Shown: one piece after another, positions 1 through 15,500 of the stretch | Layout of the letters: every line of letters starts with the position of its first letter | Numbering within the stretch: the stretch's first letter is position 1 | Assembly (NCBI RefSeq): GCF_034190915.1 | Contig: NW_026947485.1 | Coordinates: 134,246,337 to 134,310,336, forward strand | Reading direction: 5' to 3' | DNA from: Cavia porcellus | Lineage: Eukaryota; Chordata; Mammalia; Rodentia; Caviidae | DNA: 64,000 nucleotides | Position numbers and translations under genes: made by a program | The notes under the pieces: generated by a model | Told to the model about the DNA's origin: nothing | The model's database searches: none | Seen by the model: the letters and a program-made list of their open reading frames with translations, nothing else

Positions 1-199
1 ACAATCAAGATACGTTAAATATATGGGCCTGCTACATAAAATGAATGAAAGCATCACGCACTCCAAATAAGTGCTAAGATAAGTGAAGCATCAGTCTGGT
101 AGAATGTGGCAGAGACAAGAAGGAAAAGATAGAGGAGAAAAGGGAGATAAGAAGAGTCTCACTTGTGTTCAACACAAGGCTGAACTGGGATGCTGCATT

Positions 200-345
200 A
201 GATGACCATGGAAAACCTGTCAGAGAGGGTGACATTTAAATTGAAAGACAGGATTTAAATGAACTGACTGGTGTTTTGGAAATGGAGCATTCTCTGAAGA
301 GAAAAGAGCAAATCTAAAGTCTTTGACATGGGGGCTTGGTTAGAC
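200..345. repeat. Possible ancient L2/MIR-like fragment
   Basis: The stretch reads like a diverged copy of the common mammalian 'gtgacatttaa...gagcattc...' repeat block found in L2/MIR-type sequences. Several short words match from memory, but there is no clear boundary. This is a resemblance only, and a repeat-library search would decide it. Confidence 0.3.
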
Positions 346-594
346 AGTGAAACGGCAAGGACACAGTGTGGTTGGCACCGAGTGACCAAGGGGTAAGATC
401 AAGATACCTATGCGGCTCTTCCAGTTCCTTTTGTTTCTCACTCTCCCTACAGGACGTGTTTTAACTTCTCTGATAACAATATGTTGTTTATTATCATCAG
501 CAATTATATGTTCATTTCTTTTATTTATCCTACCAGAATGTACAAAGATCACAAATGGAAGGGAAAGTGATGTCTTACCACATACATGTCCCTT

Positions 595-655
595 CTAATA
601 TTTATTGCAGTGCTGGGCACATAGTAGATACTCAAAGGTCTGTTGAACAAAGGGA
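595..655 (+). repeat. Ancient L2/MIR-like 3' fragment
   Basis: The words 'tgctgggcacatagtagat' and 'ctgttgaacaaagg' match the well-known L2/MIR 3' consensus (a 'gcctggcacatagtagg...tgttgaatg' type block). Divergence is high and no target-site duplication is visible, as expected for an old mammal-wide repeat. Confidence 0.45.
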
Positions 656-1220
656 TGCCTTTTCTATAGGTATGAATGTAACATGCTTACCTGCAAAATA
701 TTATCAATTTATAATGTAGGATTTGTGAACTTTTCTATATGTAATTCAATAAAAATTGATTTCCACACATGAGGCATCATAAAAACATACAGTTAAAATT
801 TAACATGATTTCAACAAACATTGGGGGGTAGAGAGGAAATTAAAAGGCACCCTTCCGGGAGTTTTTATGCTGTCTCTGAGGTATGAAAATTCTATTCCTG
901 TGATTGAAATCCAAGGAGGTAACGCAAAAGAATCATCCTTACTGAGCTAGGCTGAAAACCTATTTTTTGCAAAACATTTCCCCAGAAAACCAGAAATAAT
1001 TTTGACTGGGTTTTCTAGCACTGGTGTAGTTCAGGTAGGCTTTCAATTCAGTCATTTCTGATTTGCTATTTGGGACAAAAAATGCCATTTATTTCATTAG
1101 GACCACATCGCTAAATCAGCCTACTTCATCTTCACTAAGTCCACAAAAAACTACTGCATAGAATAAAATATGCAAAATAATCAACTTTACAATAAGAAGT
1201 GTTTTTAGTAATTGTATATT
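656..1220. other. Unique AT-rich DNA
   Basis: No gene, RNA or recognisable repeat is seen here. It forms the 5' flank of the L1 insertion that follows. Confidence 0.5.
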
Positions 1221-1241
1221 AGAAATTAATTAGAGCACAGA
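1221..1241 (+). repeat. 5' target-site duplication of the + strand L1
   Basis: These 21 bases, beginning agaaattaatt and ending gcacaga, recur exactly at 7398-7418. The match flanks the L1 immediately 5' of its first monomer and 3' of its A-rich tail. The complementary strand at the left edge reads TTCT/AA, close to the L1 endonuclease preference TTTT/AA. Confidence 0.92.
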
Positions 1242-1670
1242 GTTACTTGCATTCAGACTCTCCCACTGGAGGTGATTCCCACTGCACAAGGAAGCTTTGG
1301 AGCATCACTCTGCCCCACCTCCCAAATCATCAGAGGCCACAGGAGAAGTCCCTGCAGGTCTAACTGGGTCATGCCCAGAGACCCCTGGGTGAGGACAGCC
1401 GCCTCTATTCAGTCTTCTGTGAGAGGTGATTTCCAGCCCACAGGGAAGCTTTGGGACTGTACTCTGAGCTGGTAAGACATTGCCCAGCTTCCCAAATCAC
1501 CAGAGGCCACATCTGAGGCCCCTGCAGGCCTAACTGGGCCATGCTCAAGGACCTCCCCTGCAGATAGCTGTCTGTATCCTCCCACTCCCACGTCAGTGGA
1601 AAGTGCATGAGGTGTTTTCCAGTGCATGGGAAGCCTTGGTACATCACTCAGAACCCAGAAATACAGGAAA
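1242..1670 (+). promoter_or_regulatory. L1 5' UTR with tandem promoter monomers
   Basis: Three related blocks begin near 1269, 1423 and 1609, each with a 'gaggtg(a/t)tt-cc...gggaagc(t/c)ttgg' core. The first two also share 'cccaaatca(t/c)cagaggccac' and 'ccctgcagg(t/c)ctaactggg'. Unit spacing is ~154 and ~186 bp. Rodent L1s often carry such monomers, which act as an internal RNA polymerase II promoter. That activity is inferred from the family, not visible here. Confidence 0.75.
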
Positions 1671-2690
1671 ATGACAAAACAAAAGAGCAAAATGCAATCT
1701 CAAAATGTCAACACATCCCAAGCAAGCTTAGCAGACATGGACATAGAAGAAAATGTAAGCAATAGACCTCAAATACCTAGCAACTGAAGTAAAGAAACAA
1801 CTCTGGGAAGCTATAAAAGAACTCAGAACAGAAGTAATCTAGTAGGTAAAAGAAGAAATGATAAATACAATGAAAGAAATGCTGAACACATCTAAATAAG
1901 ACATAGTTAAAAAATTAGAGGAACAATGCAGAAAGATGGAAATCTTTAATGAACAATCTAAGAAACAAACAGAATGCATGAAGTAGATGCAGAGATACAC
2001 AGGAAATCAAAAATTCCATTGAAAGTTGACAAAACTGCCTCAGTGAAAGTGAAGACAGACTTTAAGACCTTGAAGACAAGATTGTAGCTAGTGAACAGGA
2101 AAGATCTTTTAAAAATAACTATTCAATAGCTACAATATGATACCAAGAAACACAATATAAGACTGATAGATATAAACGAAAAAGAAGGTGACAACAAAAA
2201 TGACATCAAGAGGCTATTTATAGAAATAATAACTGAAAATTTCCCCAACATGAGACTGGAAACTGATACATACCAGCAAAGCATATCGAACTCCAAATAG
2301 CGATAACCAAAATAAAATTATAACCAGGCATATAATAATCACCATGCCAGAAATCCAACATAATAACAGAATATTAAAAGCTGCTAGAGAGAAGAGACAG
2401 ATCACCTATAAAGGAAAGTCTATCAGAATCACAGTAGACTTCTCAACACCAACAGTGAAGTCAAGAAGAGCATGGAGTGAAGTATTTCACATCATAAAGG
2501 AAAATGACTTCCAACCCAGACTGATGTACCCTGAAAAACTGTCCTTTAAAATGGAAGGAGAAATAAGATACTTTCATGACAAAGAACAGCTGAAGAACTT
2601 TATGACCACCAAACCAACCCTGTAAAGAATACTGAAAGGCATTCTAGATAGACACAGGAAAAAACCACTAAGCAATGCAAACACTTAAAC
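1671..2690 (+). pseudogene. L1 ORF1 remnant (RNA-binding chaperone), broken
   Basis: The start ATG at 1671 lies in the same 'aggaaaatgacaaaac' context as the start of the - strand L1 ORF1. ORF1p is the trimeric coiled-coil nucleic-acid chaperone of L1. The coiled-coil half is interrupted by several stops. The C-terminal half stays open from about 2344 to 2625 and shows the conserved block around RLMYPEKLSFKMEGEIRYF followed by DKEQLKNF, the usual RRM/C-terminal domain signature. The reading frame ends near 2690, 39 bp before the ORF2 start. Confidence 0.85.
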
Positions 2691-2728
2691 AGACTGGAAG
2701 GATAAAGAATCAACAGCAGAAAGATAAC

Positions 2729-6445
<3,717 letters not shown>

Positions 6446-7397
6446 ATACCATGCTGTCTGCCTAGTGTAAGAAATGGTAAGAGGACATAGGATACAAAAT
6501 CCTCAATAAATACAGTGAAAGGATAAGAATCTGCTCAAAGGGGAAAAATAGTATCTCAGGGAAAAGGAGGAAAAAGAAAAAGGAAGGGAAAAGAAAAAAA
6601 TATCTAAAATTGTATAATCACACTTAGGATAGCTAAGATGACTGTGCTACAAATGCCATAATTTCTTGGAACCATAGGAGTCAAACAATTTTGCATGTTA
6701 GTGTCTTGTGATTTGAGGAACTCTTGAAGAACATTGTATAAAATAACACCCTAGTTATGCTCCGATCACCTTGCTTTGAAGGCCCATATGGTCATTATTT
6801 TGAGTTCTTTGCTATTGTTATTTATTTGTCTTTTTTGTTTTGTGTTTTTCTAATAAATGGATTTTGTCTTGGTTTGCTTTTCCCTCCAAGACAGAAAAGA
6901 TAGGTATACATGTAGAAACTTCTACATGCAAGGAATTTCTCCTAAACAGTATACAAGAATCAATTATATTATGCATGATGAAGAAAAAGAGACATTATGA
7001 TATCCATTGAGGATACCATATCATCATGCTGTGAAATGCAATAATGCGATTATTTTTTGTTCAGCGTGATTTTAATCTGTTTTGTATTTTTTAAATTTCA
7101 AAATGCATGAAGATATGGACACCTAATGGACAGAACAATAGACATTATGGCAGCCATTGTTGATTTTCTTATTGTCTGGTTTTGAAGGCCTATAATGTTC
7201 CTATCAGTTTAATACTATTTTGTTTTGCATGAATTTATTGTGTGTGAAGATATAAATAATTATTTGGAAGAAAACATAAGACATTAGGTTGATACCCTAC
7301 TATCTTGCTTTGAAATCTGGGTCACTTACATTGTTTTTTTCTGATCTACTTTATTTTGTTTTGTTATGTTTAGTTTTACCCTATTTAAAATAAAAAA
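6446..7397 (+). other. L1 3' UTR with A-rich tail
   Basis: It contains a purine-rich tract (about 6540-6600), then diverged repeated blocks sharing 'agacattatg' and 'gaagatat' words. It ends 'taaaataaaaaaa' against the target-site duplication. The 41290-42450 segment is homologous over most of its length, including 'gacattatggcagccattgttga', which places both in one L1 3' UTR family. Confidence 0.85.
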
Positions 7398-7418
7398 AGA
7401 AATTAATTAGAGCACAGA
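7398..7418 (+). repeat. 3' target-site duplication of the + strand L1
   Basis: Exact 21-base copy of 1221-1241, directly after the A-rich tail. Confidence 0.92.
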
Positions 7419-7606
7419 AATAATATATTTTCTAATATCCACTGATGTTGTGTATATATCCCAGATGCTTATTCTTCCTTTTGCTCATTCCATGTATAAA
7501 AAGCATGGATACATTAATAATATTAAACATAAAGAAGAATTCAGTTACTTCAAAATATACAGAGAAGTACCTAATAGTCTGGTAAAGAAATTCATCAGAT
7601 GAGCTA

Positions 7607-7611
<5 letters not shown>

Positions 7612-7647
<36 letters not shown>
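7612..7647. repeat. (TA)n microsatellite
   Basis: Thirty-six bases of uninterrupted alternating T and A, followed by more loosely AT-alternating sequence to about 7800. Confidence 0.95.
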
Positions 7648-7651
<4 letters not shown>

Positions 7652-9384
7652 AATCATATATATAATTTACATATTTACATATACAATTTGAATATAAATT
7701 ACACATGTAAAATATTTGTATATTTTAAAATGTTTTAAATTTGCAATATATAATTATATATTAACCTTTGTAAATTTACATATATATGCAATTACATTCA
7801 TTTTTACAAAGGCGGGTGTGTTTATTTCTGTATAATAATAAATTTTTAAAAATCATAAAAATTAAGTCATAAAACACTTGAAACAGAGGTTTGTTGGTCT
7901 GAAAATCTTTTCTGAGATATTTGCTTCTTTTTAGACAGCACAGAAAATCCCATAGGTTGTGACTCTGAGAAATCTTTAAAACATTTCTGTCTTTCAACTT
8001 GCTAACACATAGTGGCTAACCAAAAGTGTCGCATATTGCATAACCTTCATGTACTAGCCATAGTTAAATAAATGTACAACATCTTCCTTTCTTCATTGTT
8101 TTATTAACTTTAAAAAAGAATATCTGAAAGTCTGGGAGAGAATATGTACATTTTTCATGTGCACAATCCTTGATTGATTTGGTGAATCCAGTTATTGCCA
8201 TGTATTATCACATAGTGCAGAAGATTCAAAAGTTGAATTAATGTGTCTACTTTCTTGTTTACTAGGAGAATAGCTTGTGTTCCAGTGGCTGAGCTTTTAT
8301 AGCTAAAGTTTCTATTAATAGCTTCGATTAATCTCCAAGATTCACTTAATTTTGCTACTGATCTTCTTAATCATTAAAGGCTTAATTGACTTGTTGCTTG
8401 GTAAATGGACCAGATTTTTCAGTCACATCATGAACCTGAAATGACGGAGTGTTCTTCCTAGTAAACTGTCACATGACACATAGCATGACTACAAGAATAC
8501 TTCTCAGAAATTTTACATATAATGCTGAGATCTCACAAGTGTATCTTTTTATCAAAGTCATGTTTTGCGTATTTATATTTACTGGTGGATATAATTTCAT
8601 TCCTCATCATATTTTCTGTTAGGCTTGTGTTATGGCAATAATTCAGGTACTTTGTGAAAATAGTTTGAGATTCTGAAAGGCAATTAAGGTCGGTGGCATA
8701 CATGAGTGCCTTTTAATTGCAGGTCGTCATTCACTTAGTTACTTCTTTTATTTATTCAATATTTATTGAGCAACATGTTGTGTTTAATTGTATTTGTAAT
8801 GCAGTTACAAAGAAGTTCTTGGTTTTCACACCTCAAAAACTTTTTATTTAGCTCTAAAGAACTGTACATATGGAACACAGGGTACGTGCTATAGAAACAG
8901 CCAATAAAGGACCAAGTCTTTTAAAATTTAATTTAATGTGTAGAAAAATTGATTTCAGAGACCTAGCTTTAATTTAATTCATAGGAAAATTAATTTCAGA
9001 GACCTAGCTTCAGAAAACAACCAGACAGTTTTGTGTAAAAAGATTTATGTTTTTATCCTTATGCCAAGACATCCTACCACCTTAAAACATCTTTAAACTC
9101 AGTGCCATTCTTTGAAACATATTAAGGAGCCAGATATTCTTAAAACTTAAAGAAGTTCTATTATTCCTCACATCTTCTAAATCTGTAAATGTAGATATAG
9201 CAAGGTTAAGTGCTTGGTCTACTCACGAACTGTGGAAGAGCTGTGAAACTAAAACATAAATTATTTTGAGTGTCTCATGTGTAGTAGGAATTTGTAGAAA
9301 TTTGGTAAATCCTTCAAAAATAATACTCCTCTTTCTGTTTTTGAAATAGATACTGTTACGGTTTTGTGTTGATGTACCTTCAAA
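7648..9384. other. Unique AT-rich DNA with minor repeats
   Basis: No gene is seen. A weak L2-like 'ttattcaatatttattgagc' trace lies at 8751-8770. A short tandem duplication at 8927-9007 is listed separately. Confidence 0.5.
8927..9007. repeat. 41-bp tandem duplication, two units
   Basis: Units 8927-8967 and 8968-9007 both begin tttaatttaat and both end atttcagagacctagc, with a few differences between them. It looks like a simple local duplication that has since diverged. Confidence 0.85.
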
Positions 9385-9710
9385 AGTCTCAGGTGCTCAT
9401 ATGTTGGATTTCTGTGAGGTGGTTTGATTGTGGAGATGCGATTACTACAGTGATGAGTTTATAGCCAAATGTAATGTTGGAAGGTGAATCCTGGTTGGAG
9501 GACAGCAATCCCTGGGGAGCCCTGAAAGAGTCTGCCTCCCTCCTTCCTCCTTGATCTCTGCTTTTTGCCTGCCATGTTTTGATCGAATCTCTGCCACACT
9601 TCTCTGCCATGTTGCCATGCCTTGGAGTCTTCTGACCGTGGACTGAAGTCTTTACAGTCTGTGACCCAAAATTACTTTTCTTTTTAAATTGTCAGTGTCT
9701 GATATTATGT
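9385..9710 (+). mobile_element. Probable MaLR-type LTR
   Basis: The block resembles mammalian MaLR LTRs: 'tgttggatttctgtgaggtggtt' style opening, a central GC-richer Cys/Pro-like stretch, then 'gaccgtggactgaa' and a closing 'tgtctgatattatgtctcag'. No internal region or partner LTR is adjacent. The family assignment is from memory. Confidence 0.4.
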
Positions 9711-10086
9711 CTCAGAGATGAGTAGATATCTACGACAGACACCTTCATATCTCTGGTTATTTTTTCTCAAAGTTCCATTTCTTAATATATGCTAACATCA
9801 TTCCTAATTTTAAAATCCTGAATAACAATTTTTATTGAATGATCTATAAGGAAAAGTGTATTTCCATGTCCTTAACCCTTATGACTGTATTGTTTAAAAC
9901 CTTACATTAAGAATTGTCATGTAAAGAATATAAAATCTTAATAAGACAATCACAGCTAAACCAACAGTCAAGCCTATATAATTACCTTATTGTTTATTAA
10001 ATAAGCCAGAAGCCTATCCCAATAAATCTTCATTTATCACTACAAATTATTTGAAGACAATATTATTAAACTTCCCTGATAATTGT

Positions 10087-10240
10087 GATTTTTTTTTTTT
10101 TGAGAAAGGTTCTCATATGTAGTTCAGGTTGGCCTGGAGTTCTTTATGTAGGCCAGGCTGGCCTTAAACTTGTGGCAACCCTCCTGTCTCAGCTTACTGA
10201 GTGCTGGGATTACAGCATGCAGCACCACACCCAGTCTCTT
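10087..10240 (-). mobile_element. B1 SINE (7SL-derived), antisense
   Basis: An oligo-T run at 10088-10101 marks the A-tail of an antisense copy. The following sequence contains 'caggctggccttaaactt' and 'gtgctgggattacagcatg', the antisense of conserved 7SL/Alu/B1 segments. The 'ggttggcctgg...ggccaggctggcc' doubling matches the ~29-bp internal duplication typical of B1. Non-autonomous and mobilised by L1. Confidence 0.9.
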
Positions 10241-11650
10241 GAGAATTTATTGCCCACATTTATCTAATTTTTGTAGTATAAAGTTTTTCTCCCCATACCT
10301 ATTCTTCATGTTCTCAGTTCTGATATTATAATTTTGAAACTTTTGACTTCAAATTTCAAGAAATAAACTTAGAATTGGGAATTCAGAAAATATTCGTACC
10401 CAAACAACAGTGGTCAGCAAGCATTATCTATTTTAGGAAATCAGAAAAGCCAATAAATATATTGAAACTCCTGTAGCATAGTTATGCAGCTTAGTTTTAT
10501 CCATGACAATGTGGCACATATGAGGATGTACTAAAGCACTCCGACTTGACTTTTAAAATAGCTGTTTATGGAATGCATAACAGAGAGGGGAGAAAGAATG
10601 GAAATTAGTGAATATATCATAGTTGTGTGGCTAGAAAGTCTCACAAACTTAATATCTTCATTTAAACATTCCCAGATCATGAAACAAATAACAGTAACAT
10701 TCTGGAATTCTCCACCAACACCTTCTTATACTCTAAATTAATATTGCCTGTTGAGTACATTCTGAAAAAAAAATCATTTATATTTTATTTTTTTCTGACA
10801 TCTATCAACATGATATTTGTGAAAAGCATACATAAGGTAATGAGTAGTTATAAGAATGTTCATTCGCAATTTGGGACACATCCTTTTGTGAACATATATG
10901 CTGGCAGAAAACTGAGGCCATGGTCATCACAATTGTCTCTGAAGATTTATCTGGAGTGACTCCAGCCTTGGTTTGATGAATAAGTACCTGGCTATTCTTG
11001 AGATGGCTGATGAGAACTGTGATTCACTTTGCTATGAAATCTTCTTTTTAAATTATTCTTGGTCACATCCTTCGTGCTTTCTTTTGAACTTGCTTTCTAA
11101 CTTTTTGGATATGGATGAGGTAAACATTTTCCATATCTTTAATTCCTAGTTCCATTTCATTTTAGATAATTTCCACTTTACTGTAACCATCAGAGGTAGC
11201 TAAGCTGTACTATCAACATTTTTCTTAGAATAACTTCAGCTAAACATCCAGTGTTATCATTCACGAGACCTCCTACTCAACACAAGAGAACACAAACAGT
11301 TCTGCCAAGGTTTTTGCCACTTTAAAACAAAAGCGTTTTTTTTCCTCCAGATCCCAATGACACCTTTATTTTCCTCTCAGACCTCATCACAATGGCTTTT
11401 AGCATCTGTGCTTCTACCAGCAATCTGCTCATTTTCACATAAATATTTTTTTAAGAAGAAGAGGCTTTCTCTATACTCCCATTCTTTTCCTTCTCCAGAA
11501 TCACCCTATTGGCCCGATTATGTTAAAGTTTCTATTTCTAGAATAACCTCAAAATTCTCCTAGTTGGTACTCATTACTAAGTTCCATACCACTTCCAGAT
11601 TTTTCAGGGTTCATTAGAGAGTCTCCTCACTTCTTGGTACCATTTCCAAC
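10241..11650. other. Unique AT-rich DNA
   Basis: No gene, RNA or clear repeat is recognised. Short frames here look like chance. Confidence 0.5.
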
Positions 11651-11654
11651 TTTT

Positions 11655-11985
11655 TTTTTCAGGTTACTATGATAAATTGTCATAGACTAAAATTGGCTCA
11701 TAACAGAAATGTGTTTCTCACGTCAAAGGGTAACAAGGTCAAGAGTAAGGTGCAGGCATGTTCTTTGTCTACAGGTACCCACTACTGTTTTCTCACTACA
11801 GATTCACATAGAAGGGTTATGAGGGCAAGCTGGGATCTCTTTCACTGTAGCACTTACCCCGGTATAAGGACTCAGTCTTTATGACCTACTACACTCTCAA
11901 AGGCCACACAAGTACCAACATATTTGGGATTCAGTTTCAGCATGTGAAACGGAAAGTAAGCATCCAGTCCATTAAAAAAGGGAAA
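11655..11985 (-). mobile_element. MLT1-like MaLR LTR, antisense
   Basis: The order of words follows an antisense MLT1 LTR: 'ggttactatgataaattg', 'aacagaaatgtgtttctcac', 'ggtcaagagtaaggtgcaggc', 'atgacctac', 'aaaggccaca', 'tttgggattcagtttcagcat'. It is heavily diverged and solitary. Confidence 0.65.
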
Positions 11986-13270
11986 TTTTAAATTGGGTTA
12001 ATTGATGTCCAAATGGACTTCTGAGCCTCAGAGGCAAGGTTACATAACTGAAATCTACATTGTGATACATAAAGGCAATGTCATACTACACTGGGACAAA
12101 AGATATGCTAGCCTTGGAAAAAATGCTAATAAAAAATCATCTATCCTAATTTGCTAAAGGTCTTCACAGAAAAGAAAACGTATTTTGATTCATCGTTAAG
12201 TTTCTTCATGTAGTTCCTAAGTGCTCTCTCCCATTTGTTGTTGACCTGTTCTGAGTTACCTCACAGTGAACAAGTTTAGAACTCTGAACTTTGTCCGTAT
12301 TCCTTGATTCAGTTTTATGGATTAAAATTTACAATTCTCTTTTTTATAACAGAGATAACTATTTAAAGAAAAGAAAAATAACTGACTCTTTTTCCTTTGT
12401 TACTATTCATAACCTATCTAAATCAATAAAAGCTCTGGCGATAATTAAAATGAAGCTAAGAGGATGATTCATATTAAATCAAAGATAATATTAGTAGCAA
12501 AAATCAAAAGTCAAAATCAGCAATTGAATATAAAGATTGATTGTAAGCTCCTTGATACTAAGATAAAATAGAAAACATTTTCTATTACATAGACTTTGTT
12601 CAAGAAAAGACAGAATTCCAGGTTAATAAAGATTTCCAAAAAAAAAATAATTATAAGAAAAATACAGAGATAGGTTTGCAAAGTTCTGCTAAAATATAAT
12701 AAAATTATAGCAAAATTAAAATATAATATAGTAGAGTTTAATCAAACACACATCTTCTATGTGAGAAAAAGAGTAGATATACTAAATATAAACTACACAT
12801 TGTGTTAATTTCAATCTTTAATCTTATCTGATATTAAATTGTTTTTAAAAATATAGTAAAAAATAACAAATTCAGTAAGAATGACCTTTTAATTTATTTA
12901 GTTATTTATTTATTTAGTTGCATGCAGAAACTTAATGAAAGATAATTTAACGCTTTTTCACAGATACCATTTCCCTGACATATGTGATTTATGTGAAAAC
13001 AAATACATATTCTCAAAAAATATAAGATATAATATTTGGAATAAAGATACAAATTAAAAACTTTCATAGCTTTTAATCTTGATTTTGTTAGCTATTCTTT
13101 CAAGAAATTCTTGTCGCTGACCTGTAGGTTTGGTGGACTCTCAGAAATGCTGTTAATATCAAGACGTTAGTGACATTGCACTTGCACAATCAACTTCTGA
13201 TTAAAATGTCCTAGTTGTTTTCTAAGGCAGATGAAGCAGAAAAGAAACTGCACAGTACTAAAAATTCATA
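11986..13270. other. Unique AT-rich DNA
   Basis: No feature is recognised. It contains several A-rich tracts, for example near 12640, without flanking duplications I could find. Confidence 0.5.
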
Positions 13271-13289
13271 CTCTTAAGTATGAGATGAT

Positions 13290-13600
13290 ACAACAGTCAA
13301 ACCACCAAGTTTGTTATTGAATGAAACTCCCAACCTACTATACGTCCAGTAACAGTTTGCATTCTCTAAAATCAAAGAATGACTATTAGGAACAACAGAG
13401 GTTAAGAGTGGAATATATTTATTGAGGGAAAGAAAGTTTCTGTCTGAGAGACAGAAGGGGTCCCAAGAAGGTTGCCAAGGACTCTGTCTTTTCCAGAGAC
13501 TTTTATTGAGTAAAATCATGAAGTTTGATGGGTCAAATTAGAGGAAATGGGAATATGTAAGGTGGACATAAGGTGGGACAGAACTGTGTTCAACCAATAA
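13290..13600 (-). mobile_element. Probable endogenous-retrovirus LTR, antisense
   Basis: Read on the - strand, the block holds two polyadenylation-type AATAAA words (at 13506-13511 and 13421-13426), a CT-rich '...gggaccccttctgtctc' stretch and a closing segment containing 'tactggacgtatagtagg'. This is the layout of a U3-R-U5 LTR. The segment at 15121-15500 has a comparable end ('actgggcgtataataaa'). The exact boundaries and the ERV class are not secure. Confidence 0.5.
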
Positions 13601-15120
13601 GATTAATTGTTCAGGTAAAATTGATTAAATTAGGAGCAAATGGAGGAGTAGGTCACACAGTAAGGGGCATGCTTAACAGCAGTGACTCTTCGTGTAGGGA
13701 GGTGGGATGTATTTGGACTGTGGATCCTGAAGATATGGTTGTATTTGCTTTGCCTTTTGTCTTGAGATCTGGCCCACAGCAGGGAGTGATTGTCTCTTCC
13801 AAGACTGCAAGATATCTGAACTTCTGCTCTGGTTCCTTTGAGGGCTGTACACTGTCTGACTTCCCTTAATATTTCTAACTAGCTCAGCTACCTATAACAT
13901 TATGATTGTCTCATTTCCTTCTGTAGGCTTCACTCTTAGAGACCATTAATACATATTACAGCTCCTCAAGTAGTGTTGTTCTCTCAGACAGGAAAAAGTG
14001 GATGTTTTAGGTTAAACTCTTGTGACTCATACCCACCTATCAATACATGACTAGGCTCCCTGGGTTTTTAGAGTCAGAGGACTGAGGAAATTTGGCTGGC
14101 TCCATTGTGAATGGAAATACTGTGTTCTTAGCTGCAATTGTAATGTAAGAACATATTTATGAGATGGCAAATTTATGGATAGTTCATGATCAGTTGGTGG
14201 TCTCTGATCAAGTTACTGTTCTGCTGTTGCTGCTAAATTCCACTGCTGTCTTCAGCCCAGCTGCACACCTCTGATGAGCAGAGTCAGAGTAATTGTCTAT
14301 ACCGTAAGGCACCCGGGTTAATTCAAGGGCCCCTCACATAGTGTTCCTATAATATGGTGATGCCCTTAACTATGCTCACTCTGTACGGGCACCCTCTTCT
14401 TGTCCTGGAGTGTTTCTGTTGTTTCAAGACTGCCCTGCCTGTCAATATATGACTCAATGTATATGATCAATGATGCATTGTTTGGTCGTCTGCTTTGTAC
14501 TTCCCACTTCTAAATTCTACATGAACTAAACTTTTCCTAATTTCGAGGCCACGGCCTTTATGAAACTATCCTGCAACAGTCCACTGGCATGAAGATCCAA
14601 CAGTCCACTGGTTTAAAGATTAAATGCTGCTTTCTTATCTCCCAGTATGAAGAGTTTTCCTCTTGGTTCAGTTTGTTTTGACTCGGCTTGGGAATTTTCT
14701 TGCAACACAGTGACCCTGACTACCTAACTAATGATTTGCTCCTGTTTATCCAATTTGGAAAAAATCAAGTCACTGGGAAGTTTTCCTTAGTACCAAATTC
14801 AAAAAATGGAGGAATCCAGATGTTAAGAGCATCTGGTTAATTCAGTTTTTATAATTTTCTGTGGACTTTATCCTCTGGTGTTCTTTTGCTATGAATCCTT
14901 ATGATGACACCCATTTTGATGTGTAAATTCAACCAATGTTCTCTGTTACTTTTGCCATCAGTAACTTTACTGTTCTCAGTAAAAGAGTCTTGAAACCATT
15001 TGATCTGACTTACTAAGAAGAGTTAATGTTATTATGCTTGCAAAGCTATTTAGATCCCTTTATTTTGTAATTCTTTTCTAAGATAGTTATATGTGGTCAA
15101 AAAAGGAAATAGAACAAATT
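13601..15120 (-). other. Possible ERV-derived debris between two LTR-like blocks
   Basis: This is GC-richer than its surroundings and contains promoter-like CCAAT words on the - strand near 13594 and a short repeat (gatccaacagtccactgg and a nearby partner, 14574-14613). A 98-codon + strand frame at 13573-13869 has no recognisable domain. No gag, pol or env motif was found. Its link to the flanking LTR-like blocks is an inference from position. Confidence 0.3.
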
Positions 15121-15500
15121 CTTAGAAAAGAACCCCAAATTTATTATACGCCCAGTTCCTAAAGACAGACAGCAAAGCTTCTTGCTGTCACAAGGCAGAA
15201 GGCAAACGTGAAGGGAAGGTTTATTGGGGGTTTAGTGGCAAAGGGAAGACAAGATATAGTGAACAGTTTAGGATACCTAGCTTGACTAATTTATGTAGGT
15301 TTCCAGTTACACAGATGGATTCAGTTGCCTGATACCTGGCCCTGGGTTGATTAAGGAAGAGAAATATTGCCTCTTGAGTGGTACAGGTTGGATTTAACAG
15401 GCACAGCCAGGAATTTCTTGTTTGCTTATCAAAGGCACACTCCATAACGGGCCCTTTGTTATGTGTAAGAATTGGTTCCTACTAGCCAATGAGGGTTTTT
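15121..15500 (-). mobile_element. Probable endogenous-retrovirus LTR, antisense
   Basis: On the - strand it reads from a CCAAT-containing segment ('agccaat' at the right end, ~15490) through 'ccccaataaacc' (polyadenylation word at ~15222) to 'actgggcgtataataaa' near 15140. This is an LTR-like order of U3, poly(A) signal and U5. It parallels 13290-13600 but is clearly diverged from it. Confidence 0.5.

Noticed and set aside
13573..13869. 98-codon open frame on + as a possible gene
   Set aside because: It overlaps LTR-like and neighbouring GC-richer sequence on the opposite strand. No retroviral or cellular motif is visible.
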